Of a stretch of 26,680 nucleotides of DNA, positions 1 to 6,471 are shown piece after piece. Both the position numbers and the translations under genes were made by a program. The notes beneath the pieces are model-generated. The model worked only from the letters and a program-made list of their open reading frames with translations. It did not search any database and was not told the DNA's origin. Location: positions 1-26,680 of the IMG/VR virus record IMGVR_UViG_3300045110_000399; one strand, 5' to 3'. Source of the stretch: a virus. Within the stretch, counting starts at the first letter, position 1. The number at the start of each line of letters is the position of its first letter.

Positions 1-1
1 C

Positions 2-2272
2 GAGGGCGACTCGGGACTCGGTACCGCGCAGAAGAAGTACAACCTCCTGTGGTCGATCATCAACACCATGATGCCGGCCGTGTACGGGCGACCGCCGGCG
101 CCGATCGTGATGCGCCGCTACACCGACCCGGACCAGGTGGCGCGGGTGGCGAGCTTGATTCTCGAGCGCGTGCTCGCGTTCCAGCTCTCGGCGCAGTCGG
201 ACTTTCACCCCACCGTGCGCCACGCCCTGCAGGATCGCTTGCTTCCCGGCATGGGCTGCGCCTGGGTGCGCTACCAGAAGGCGCAGGACTCCCCCACCGG
301 CACGGTGGACAACGACTACTACGCGCGGCTATCCGGCAACGTCGCTGCGGTCGATTTCGTCTACTGGGAAGACTTCGGCTTCATCCCCTCGCGCACCTGG
401 GAGGAAGTCCCCGCCGTGTGGCGCATCGTCTACATGACGCGCGACGAGCTGAAGGCGAGATTTCCCAAGGTGAAGGACATCCCGCTCGACTACACGCCGG
501 CCCGCCACCCCGACGCACGCGGCAACGTCGAGACCGACGAGCCGAAGCACAACGTGTTCAAGCAGGCCAAGGTCTACGAGATCTGGGACAAGCGCTCGAG
601 CAAGGTCTGCTGGGTGCACATGGCGATGGAGACCCTTCTCGACGAGAAGCCGGATCCGATGGGCTTCCCCGGGTTCTTCCCCTGCCCGCGGCCGATGTTC
701 GCCACCAACACCACCGGGAACCTCGTTCCCGTGCCCGACTACTGCATGTACCAGGATCAGGCGGGCGAGATCGACAACCTGACGCAGCGCCTCGACATGC
801 TGACCAAGGCGCTGAAGGTCGTCGGCGTGCGCGATGCCTCCGAGGACGGTCTCGCGCGCCTCCTGACCGAGGGCGCCGAGAACGAGCTGATCCCCGTGGA
901 CACCTGGGCCGCGTTCGCCGAGAAGGGCGGACTCAAAGGCGTCATGGACTTCCTGCCGATCGAGCAGGTGATCCTGGTGGTGGAGAAGCTCTTCAACATC
1001 CGCCAGCAACTGATCCAGGACATCTACCAGATCACCGGGATCTCCGACATCGTGCGCGGCGCCTCGAACCCCAACGAGACCCTCGGCGCGCAGAAGATCA
1101 AGCAGCAGTTCGCCTCCATGCGCCTCGATGCCGTGCAGCAGGATCTGGCGCGCTTCGTGGGCGAGATCGTCCAGCTCATGGGCCACGTCGCGATCACCTT
1201 CTTCGACGACCAGACTTTGATCGAGCAGAGCGCGATCATGCACAGCCCCGACGGGCAGAAGGCGATCAAGGACGCGCAGGCGGCGATGGCGGCGCGTAAC
1301 AATCCGCCACCGCCATCTCCTAATGTTCAAGGGCCACCTCCCGGCGCACCCCCGGCACAAATGGGTAGTCCCCCTATTTCTGCACAACCGCCGGCGATGC
1401 CCCCGATGGGCGGCGGCGGCATGCTGCCGGCCAACGTCGTCCCGTTCGCGCCGCCCGCAGCACCACCGGGACCGATGCCCCCGCCGCCGCTGCCCTCCTC
1501 GCAGGGTGTGGTCATGCAGGCGCTGCAGCTCCTGCGCAACGGCAAGATGATCGACTACCGCATCGAGGTCACCGCCGACACGCTGGTCGAGCCCGACCTC
1601 GAGCAGGAGCGCGCGGCGCGCAACGAATTCCTGACCGGCGTCACCCAGTTCCTGCAGCAGGCGATCCCCGCCGTGCAAGGGAACCCCCAGTTCATGCCGA
1701 TCGCGCAGGCGCTTCTCATGTTCGGCATCCGCGGCTTCCGCGTCGGTCGCGACATCGAAGGCATCATCGAAGCCGCCTTCGAGGACATGAAGGCCAACCC
1801 GCCGCCGAAGCAACCGGATCCGAAGACTGAGGCATTGAAGGCCAAGGCCGCGTCCGACCAGCAGAAGGTGCAGATGGAAGGACAGGCGCGGCAGGCGGAG
1901 ATCGCCGCCGAGGCGCAGGCACGAAGCCAGGAGCTCGGCATGGAGATGCAGAAGATGCAGGCCGAGATGGCGAACGACCGCGCCAAGGTGCAGATGGAGA
2001 TGGAAGCCTTCCGCGAGAAGACCATGGCGGAAGTGCAGAGCATTCTCATCAAGGCGCAGGTCACCGCGCAGACGCAGCGCGACAAGGCGGCGCAGGACGC
2101 CACCATCGCCAGCGCGCAGATGCAGGGCGACATCGTGCAGGGGGCGCAGGAAATGGCCCACGCCGACGCGCAGCACGAGCAGGACATGGCGCACCAGCAG
2201 GAAGCCGGCGCGCTCGCGCTCGAGCAGCAGAAAGCCGCCGCCAAGGCGCAACCGAAGCCGGACGACGCCTGA
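2..2272 (+). CDS. Portal protein, P22-like (5' end outside window)
   Basis: The frame is open from base 2, so the true start lies upstream; 756 residues are visible. The protein resembles the large portal proteins of P22-type and BPP-1-type podoviruses, which form the dodecameric ring for DNA packaging and exit at the capsid vertex. Seen in order: an alpha/beta portal body (about bases 2-1290), a proline-rich stretch (about 1300-1500), a further folded segment, then a long helical, Gln/Ala/Met/Lys-rich C-terminal region (about 1800-2270) that looks like coiled coil or portal barrel. The length fits the 700-plus residues of this portal class. The ATG codons at 68 and 71 are internal, because conserved-looking sequence continues upstream (for example GTAQKKYNLLWSIINT). 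The stop overlaps the next start as TGATG. The family call rests on recognition of sequence style and gene order. Confidence 0.85.
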   Translation, partial: EGDSGLGTAQKKYNLLWSIINTMMPAVYGRPPAPIVMRRYTDPDQVARVASLILERVLAFQLSAQSDFHPTVRHALQDRLLPGMGCAWVRYQKAQDSPTGTVDNDYYARLSGNVAAVDFVYWEDFGFIPSRTWEEVPAVWRIVYMTRDELKARFPKVKDIPLDYTPARHPDARGNVETDEPKHNVFKQAKVYEIWDKRSSKVCWVHMAMETLLDEKPDPMGFPGFFPCPRPMFATNTTGNLVPVPDYCMYQDQAGEIDNLTQRLDMLTKALKVVGVRDASEDGLARLLTEGAENELIPVDTWAAFAEKGGLKGVMDFLPIEQVILVVEKLFNIRQQLIQDIYQITGISDIVRGASNPNETLGAQKIKQQFASMRLDAVQQDLARFVGEIVQLMGHVAITFFDDQTLIEQSAIMHSPDGQKAIKDAQAAMAARNNPPPPSPNVQGPPPGAPPAQMGSPPISAQPPAMPPMGGGGMLPANVVPFAPPAAPPGPMPPPPLPSSQGVVMQALQLLRNGKMIDYRIEVTADTLVEPDLEQERAARNEFLTGVTQFLQQAIPAVQGNPQFMPIAQALLMFGIRGFRVGRDIEGIIEAAFEDMKANPPPKQPDPKTEALKAKAASDQQKVQMEGQARQAEIAAEAQARSQELGMEMQKMQAEMANDRAKVQMEMEAFREKTMAEVQSILIKAQVTAQTQRDKAAQDATIASAQMQGDIVQGAQEMAHADAQHEQDMAHQQEAGALALEQQKAAAKAQPKPDDA

Positions 2273-2460
2273 TGGGCGCGCTGCACCTGCCGCCGAAGAA
2301 GCCGAGTGATGCGCAGCAGTTCGCCGCGCACCTCGAGCTCGCGCTCGAGACGCGCTTCGAGCTCTTCGACAAGTATCGCAAGGACACCACCGCCGCCGAT
2401 GCGCTCAAGGCCGTGCTCGACTCCGTCGCCGACGCGCGCAAGGAGATGGGCTGGGCATGA
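2272..2460 (+). CDS. Small phage protein of unknown function (62 aa)
   Basis: A short, charged, probably helical protein. Its ATG sits inside the portal stop (TGATG) and its own stop overlaps the next ATG (ATGA), so it appears translationally coupled on both sides. No domain is recognised. The centre (HLELALETRFELFDKYRK) looks like an amphipathic helix. Its place between portal and scaffold suggests a morphogenesis accessory role, but that is inference from position only. Confidence 0.7.
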   Translation: MGALHLPPKKPSDAQQFAAHLELALETRFELFDKYRKDTTAADALKAVLDSVADARKEMGWA

Positions 2461-2768
2461 GAAGGAGTTTTCGCTATGACCCCCTATCAGCGACGTTCGT
2501 GGAAATTGATCGCGAACGAGTATCGGACGCGCCAGCCGTGCGCGATGACATCACGCCCTTCGTCTCTCCGATCGATGGCACGGTGGTGGCGTCGCGCTCG
2601 GCACTGCGTGAGCACATGGGCAAGCACGACGTGGTGCCGTTTGACGAAGTGAAGGGCAACGCGCCGGTCGCCGATCGCTACGCCGCCGAGCGCGAGCGAC
2701 GGGCGTTCAGGGAACAACTCTGGGAACACACGGATCGCGCGCTGCGCACCGGAAAGGCGAGAGGCTAG
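2457..2768 (+). CDS. Conserved-looking phage protein of unknown function (103 aa)
   Basis: It begins at an ATG that overlaps the previous stop by 4 bases and ends 3 bases before the scaffold-like gene. The N-terminus (MRRSFRYDPLSATFVEI) and the central SPIDGTVVASRSALREHM segment resemble small proteins found near podoviral portal and scaffold genes. The C-terminal third is highly charged (AAERERRAFREQL) and probably helical. There is no signal peptide or membrane segment. The function is not known; position suggests head assembly. Confidence 0.7.
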   Translation: MRRSFRYDPLSATFVEIDRERVSDAPAVRDDITPFVSPIDGTVVASRSALREHMGKHDVVPFDEVKGNAPVADRYAAERERRAFREQLWEHTDRALRTGKARG

Positions 2769-2771
2769 GAC

Positions 2772-3824
2772 ATGGCAGACCCACTGGACGTCTCAGGCGA
2801 GAACGTACTTCCCCCGGATAGCGGCGGTGAACCGGCGGCACCCAGCGCACCGGCGCCCAATCTCTCCGAATCCCTCGAGCTCGCCTTCGACGAGTCGCCG
2901 GCGATCCAGGCGGACGTCGAAAAGACCGACGCGACCGGCGAACGCGCGCGCGACGCGCAAGGCCGCTTCGCGCCCAAGGAAGGTAGCGCGCCGGGAGTGG
3001 CGCCGGCACCGCAGGGGACCACTAGCCCCCAAGGTGCCGTCCCTCCCGCTCCCGGCGTTGCTGCCCCACCACGGGAGTTCAACGAGGCACCCGCTTCGTG
3101 GCGACCGGAGATGCGCGAGCAGTACGCGAAGGTGCCCGCCGAGATCCGCCCCTACCTGCACCAGCGCGAGCAGGAGCTCCAGTACGGCTTCGATGCCGTC
3201 GCCCGCCGCGGCAACGTCGCCGAGGCAATCCTCAACGAGTTCGTCCCCTACGCCGACCAGCTGCAGTCGGAAGGCGCCACCCCGATCACCGCCATGCGTA
3301 CCCTCCTCACCACGGCGCACCAGCTCAGGACCGGCGGGCCGGAGTTCAGGAAGGCGATCATCCTCTCCCTCGCCCAGCAGTACGGGGTGAACCTGAACGA
3401 GCCGGTCAACGTCGAGATCGCGCGCGCCGAGGCGCAGTCAGCGCAGCTCATGACCGAGAAGATGTACGGATCCGCCGCGAGCCACCAGCAGGTGCAGCAG
3501 CAGACCTCCCAGGAGTTCAACGCCTTCGCCAACGACCCGCAGAACGAGTTCTTCCCCAAGGTCCGCCACATCATGGCGGCGCTCATCGAGAACAACGTCG
3601 CGCGTGACCTCCGCACCGCCTACGACATGGCGATCGGCATGGACGCCGACATCAGGAAGACCCTCATCGAGCGCGACTACCAGGCCCGCACCCAAGCGCA
3701 GAAGCAGGCCGCTGCCGCCAACGTCTCGATCAAGGGCGCACCCAACGGCACCGGCGTGCAACCGGCCGGCGCCCCCCGCGGCGAATCCGTGCGCGCCAGC
3801 CTCGAGCGCGTGCTCAACGGTTGA
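2772..3824 (+). CDS. Putative scaffolding protein (350 aa)
   Basis: It lies directly upstream of the major capsid gene, the usual place for a scaffold. Composition fits: an acidic, Ala/Pro-rich and probably disordered first 110 residues, then a mostly helical body rich in Gln, Glu and Ala (for example LHQREQELQYGFDAVARRG), and a short C-terminal tail with SVRASLERVLNG, which could be the capsid-binding end. In known phages the scaffold directs procapsid assembly and then leaves or is cleaved. The start is the ATG at 2772, with GGCTAGGAC just upstream acting as a modest ribosome binding site. The call rests on position and composition, since scaffolds diverge quickly. Confidence 0.65.
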   Translation: MADPLDVSGENVLPPDSGGEPAAPSAPAPNLSESLELAFDESPAIQADVEKTDATGERARDAQGRFAPKEGSAPGVAPAPQGTTSPQGAVPPAPGVAAPPREFNEAPASWRPEMREQYAKVPAEIRPYLHQREQELQYGFDAVARRGNVAEAILNEFVPYADQLQSEGATPITAMRTLLTTAHQLRTGGPEFRKAIILSLAQQYGVNLNEPVNVEIARAEAQSAQLMTEKMYGSAASHQQVQQQTSQEFNAFANDPQNEFFPKVRHIMAALIENNVARDLRTAYDMAIGMDADIRKTLIERDYQARTQAQKQAAAANVSIKGAPNGTGVQPAGAPRGESVRASLERVLNG

Positions 3825-3985
3825 CAGCATTTGTCCCACAGGCTCACACTTTCGCCCGTCCCTCACGGAAATCGGACCAACGCGCAGTTGCCGCAGCGGC
3901 CACCGGGTTCCAGCACTGCGCGAGCTCTCGCGCGGCCAGCCTTCTGAGGTTGTGTGCTTTTTCACTCAACTCTTAGGAGCGCGTC
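3825..3985 (+). promoter_or_regulatory. Capsid-gene leader, 161 bases non-coding
   Basis: This is the longest untranslated gap inside the structural operon. It starts with a perfect TTGACA at 3821-3826, overlapping the scaffold stop, but the region 16-18 bases downstream has no convincing -10 box. A GCGCGA-GCTC-TCGCGC hairpin lies at 3918-3933 without a U-run directly after it. The end holds a good ribosome binding site (TAGGAG, 3975-3980) for the MCP. It may serve as an mRNA leader that raises capsid expression, but no definite promoter can be assigned. Confidence 0.3.
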
Positions 3986-4237
3986 ATGGCCTTTGCCAAT
4001 GCGGCAATCTCGGACGTGATCGCGACTACGATTCAAAATCGTAGCCGCACGATCGCGGACAATGTGACAAAAAACAACGCAATCCTGCTCAAGATGTCAG
4101 AGCAGGGAAATATCAAACCGTTCGGCGGTGGGAACGTCATCCTCCAGGAGCTCAGCTTCCGCGAGAACGGGAATGCAGGGTGGTACTCGGGTTACGAGGC
4201 CCTGCCGATCGGTGCACAAGATGTGATTTCTGCGGCT
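3986..4237 (+). CDS. Major capsid protein, exon 1 (codons 1-84)
   Basis: First part of the coat protein, starting at an ATG with TAGGAG placed 5 bases upstream. It encodes 84 residues, from MAFANAAISDVIATTI to GAQDVISAA. In-frame reading then meets TAA at 4238-4240. That stop is the first codon of the group I intron, not a mutation: the last seven exon bases (TGCGGCT, 4231-4237) pair with the intron guide sequence. Joined to exon 2 at 5263, the gene encodes 324 residues with no frame change. The sequence resembles the major head proteins of BPP-1-like podoviruses, which have an HK97-type fold. Without splicing only an 84-residue fragment would be made. Confidence 0.88.
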
Positions 4238-5262
4238 TAAGAATTGGGCCGCATTAAATCGGGTGAATTGCTGGAAAGCACGGATGACCGCAGGAACTTA
4301 CATCATTGAATGCAGCGCCAACCACGCGAAGTATGTGGGGAGCTCCATTGATTGCGAGCGGCGCCTCAAGATTCATTTGCGCTCGCTTCGCATGGGGCGT
4401 CATCACAATACGCATCTGCAAAATGCGTTCGCTTCGTATGGCGAGTCTGCGTTTTCGTGGTCAGTGTCTGCGTGTCATAAGGAGCAACGGGTAGAGATCG
4501 AGTACGCCTTGATCGAGGAGTTGCTGCGAGCTGGATTTCTTCTGTTCAACGAAATCCGCTCTCCCAACGGCGAGGTGTTGCAGTTCGGCGAACTTTCACG
4601 GAAGAGAATGTCACGGAGCGGGCGTCAGAATTGGGCGCTCAATCGCGACAAGATGCTGGCGGCACTGCACGGGCCAGAAGCCTCAGAAAAACGCAAGGCC
4701 GCGCTAGCGGGCCGCGTATCTACCCTTCCGCGTGAACATTTCGTCAATGCAGCGCATCGTGTGTGGGAACTCCATCGAGAGATGCTGAGGGCGCAAGCCT
4801 CAGTGATCTCGAAGCGCAATTGGGCAAACCCGGAATACGCCAAGAAGATGAGCGATCATCGGCTGGCGATGTGGGAAACCCAAGAGCATCGTGAAAAGGT
4901 AGCTGCAACGTTTGAGCGCAATGGTAGCCGCGCAAAGCACGCCGTCGTGGTTTCCGATCTTTGGAAAGATCCGGAGTATCGCGAAAAGAATTTGGCTGCA
5001 CGCAAGGCATCAGGCTCATACGCAAAGATGATCGAAACTCGCAAGAAGAATTTGCTCCTGCGCCAATCAGCAGCCAAGACAGCGGATGCCGAGGTAACGC
5101 CGCTGTAAGGTTCAGAGACTAGGACGTGAGCAGGCAACGCGATAATCGTCCCACGAGCGCCCGACACGAAATAAAGCAGTCATTTCGTGATGATATAGTC
5201 CGACACTCCGGCACCAAAGCCGGAGAAAAGTGGATAAAAAGCCACTTGTAAGTAACTGATAG
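4238..5262 (+). ncRNA. Group I self-splicing intron in the capsid gene
   Basis: The helices were paired by eye. P1: exon 4231-4237 with 4247-4253 (GGCCGCA), ending in the conserved U-G wobble at the 5' splice site. P10: 4243-4246 (ATTG) with the 3' exon CAAT 5263-5266. P3: 4259-4264 with 5159-5164. P4: 4269-4273 with 5068-5072. Candidate P5: 4289-4295 with 5056-5062. P6: 5079-5085 with 5100-5106. P7: GACTA 5117-5121 with TAGTC 5196-5200, in the familiar AGAGACTA and ATATAGTC contexts. P7.1: 5122-5126 with 5147-5151. P8: 5165-5172 with 5182-5189. P9 hairpins: 5206-5212 with 5219-5225, and 5228-5233 with 5242-5247. The last base is G. P2 seems absent, and the extra P7.1 stem points to subgroup IA, common in phages. 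Splicing would restore the MCP frame. Confidence 0.93.
4284..5108 (+). CDS. GIY-YIG homing endonuclease, intron-encoded (274 aa)
   Basis: The N-terminal GIY-YIG nuclease domain spans residues 1-90: TYI at 5-7 and YVG at 17-19 stand for GIY and YIG, Arg27 fits the catalytic arginine, and Glu73 in IEYALI fits the metal-binding glutamate. The C-terminal half carries repeated helical DNA-binding-like units: NWANPEYAKKMS, MWETQEHREKV and LWKDPEYREKN, similar in style to NUMOD-type modules. Such enzymes cut intron-less alleles to spread the intron. The start chosen is ATG 4284, which has GGAAAG 5 bases upstream; an in-frame GTG at 4263 is possible but lies in P3/P4. The start and the 3' end lie within intron core sequence. 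Codon use is more AT-rich than the neighbouring phage genes, which suits an independently mobile element. Confidence 0.88.
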   Translation: MTAGTYIIECSANHAKYVGSSIDCERRLKIHLRSLRMGRHHNTHLQNAFASYGESAFSWSVSACHKEQRVEIEYALIEELLRAGFLLFNEIRSPNGEVLQFGELSRKRMSRSGRQNWALNRDKMLAALHGPEASEKRKAALAGRVSTLPREHFVNAAHRVWELHREMLRAQASVISKRNWANPEYAKKMSDHRLAMWETQEHREKVAATFERNGSRAKHAVVVSDLWKDPEYREKNLAARKASGSYAKMIETRKKNLLLRQSAAKTADAEVTPL

Positions 5263-5985
5263 CAATACGATATCAAGCAGGCAGCTACTGCAGTTACCAT
5301 GAGCGGCCTTGAAATGTTGCAAAATAGCGGAAAAGAACAGATTCTGGATCTGATGGAGGCGCGGATCAAGGTTGCCGAATCGACGATGCAGAACCTGATT
5401 TCTGCGGGGCTGTATTCGGATGGTACGGCGAACGGTGGCAAGCAGATCGTGGGTCTTGCGGTGGCGGTGGCGAAGGTGCCGACGTCGGGTGTGTACGGTG
5501 GCATCGATCGCGCGACGTGGACGTTCTGGCAGAACCAGGCGGCGATTGCCGTGGGTGGTGCGGCGACGTCGGCGAACATCCAGCAGAAGTTCAACGCGAT
5601 GTACGCGAAGTGCGCGCGTGGCAACGACCATACGGATCTGATCATGGTCGATAACGGCTACTGGGCGCTGTACATGGCGTCGCTGCAGAACATCCAGCGC
5701 TTTACCGATTCCAAGCTCGGCGACCTGGGCTTCCCGGCGGTGAAGTACATGCAGGCCGATGTCGTGCTCGATGGTGGGATCGGTGGCTTCGCGCCGGTGA
5801 ATGCCGCGTATTTTTTAAACACGAAATACATTTTCCTGCGGCCGCACCGCGACCGGAATTTCGTGCCGCTCGATCCGAGCAAGCGCTACAGCACGAACCA
5901 GGACGCTGTGGTTTCCCTGCTGGCGTGGGCCGGCAACTTGTGCGTGTCGGGAGCCCAATTCCAGGGCGTAGTCGCGGACGCATAG
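5263..5985 (+). CDS. Major capsid protein, exon 2 (codons 85-324)
   Basis: Continues the coat protein after splicing with CAA TAC GAT ATC AAG CAG, so the joined protein reads ...ISAA-QYDIKQAATAVTMSGLEML. The in-frame TAG at 5260-5262 closes the intron, and its final G is the expected terminal guanosine. The ATG at 5299 is internal (the Met of TMSGLEML) and has no ribosome binding site. The exon carries the bulk of the coat, including repeated Ala/Gly-rich segments and a C-terminal RPHRDRNFVPLDPSKRYSTN stretch. The stop at 5985 is followed 20-odd bases later by AAGGAG for the next gene. Confidence 0.88.
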   Translation, partial: QYDIKQAATAVTMSGLEMLQNSGKEQILDLMEARIKVAESTMQNLISAGLYSDGTANGGKQIVGLAVAVAKVPTSGVYGGIDRATWTFWQNQAAIAVGGAATSANIQQKFNAMYAKCARGNDHTDLIMVDNGYWALYMASLQNIQRFTDSKLGDLGFPAVKYMQADVVLDGGIGGFAPVNAAYFLNTKYIFLRPHRDRNFVPLDPSKRYSTNQDAVVSLLAWAGNLCVSGAQFQGVVADA

Positions 5986-6024
5986 CGTCAGCCATCACGT
6001 CTTGTTCATCAAGGAGCAATCGAA

Positions 6025-6372
6025 ATGCCGAATCCAAGCATCATCACACCTCTGATTGGGGCGTCGCTCAACACCGTGTTCAAGCCCGTGCTCGACGGCG
6101 TGAATCCGGCGGGCAATGTGATCTACGACAAGCAGGCACCGTTCGCGCTCGGCTCTACCGTCACCGCTGCGGGTAGCGCTACGGGCGGGCGCGACATGGC
6201 GCAGTTCTGCAAGGTCGGCGCGACGGGTATCGCGGCTGGAGCTACGGCCGGGATCACCAATGGCTCTACCGTTGCCGCGGCCGCGGGCAATACCTATACC
6301 AACGACACGGGCGTGGCGCTGGTGACGGGGGACTACTGCTGGCTCACCGCGCCGATCGCCTCTTCGCCGTAA
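6025..6372 (+). CDS. Putative capsid decoration/cement protein (115 aa)
   Basis: A small Ala/Gly/Thr-rich protein directly after the MCP, preceded by AAGGAG 9 bases before the ATG. Size, composition (AGSATGGRDM, AGATAGITNGSTVAAAAGN) and position fit small proteins that stud or cement podoviral capsids. No catalytic motif, signal peptide or membrane segment is seen. A strong terminator lies about 50 bases downstream, so MCP and this gene may share an abundant transcript, as expected for two high-copy head proteins. Its exact family is not recognised. Confidence 0.6.
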   Translation: MPNPSIITPLIGASLNTVFKPVLDGVNPAGNVIYDKQAPFALGSTVTAAGSATGGRDMAQFCKVGATGIAAGATAGITNGSTVAAAAGNTYTNDTGVALVTGDYCWLTAPIASSP

Positions 6373-6421
6373 GGGCACTCCTCGCACGGGCGTTTTCTTC
6401 CTTTCTCCCGTGTTCCTGTCT

Positions 6422-6459
6422 GCGCGGCGGGGAATCATCGTTCCTCGTCGCGCTTTTTT
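6422..6459 (+). terminator. Rho-independent terminator after the capsid genes
   Basis: The stem GCGCGGCGGGGAA (6422-6434) pairs with TTCCTCGTCGCGC (6441-6453) over 13 base pairs with two G-U wobbles. It has a 6-base loop (6435-6440) and is followed at once by six T (6454-6459). The next gene's GGAGG ribosome binding site begins directly after the T-run. This is a textbook intrinsic terminator, placed inside what otherwise looks like one long late operon. Confidence 0.85.
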
Positions 6460-6471
6460 GGAGGCGTTTGC

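Noticed and set aside
49-1299. Plus-strand frame overlapping the portal in another phase
   Set aside because: Arg/Gly/Pro-rich translation typical of a shifted GC-rich frame. The portal frame is open from base 2 and makes sense as a protein.
329-2251. Open minus-strand frame of 640 codons opposite the portal
   Set aside because: Same reason: low-complexity Arg/His/Leu-rich translation with no recognisable domain, lying wholly antisense to the portal.
3918-3933. GCGCGAGCTCTCGCGC hairpin as a terminator before the MCP
   Set aside because: There is no T-run directly after the stem; the nearest T-run is over 20 bases away.
5112-5645. Minus-strand frames across the intron 3' end and exon 2
   Set aside because: They are antisense to the ribozyme core and the coat protein, with no ribosome binding site or recognisable domain.
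3986-5985. MCP as a pseudogene broken by a stop or by a simple endonuclease insertion
   Set aside because: The P1 and P10 pairings, conserved P7 sequences and exact frame restoration on splicing show a functional group I intron instead.
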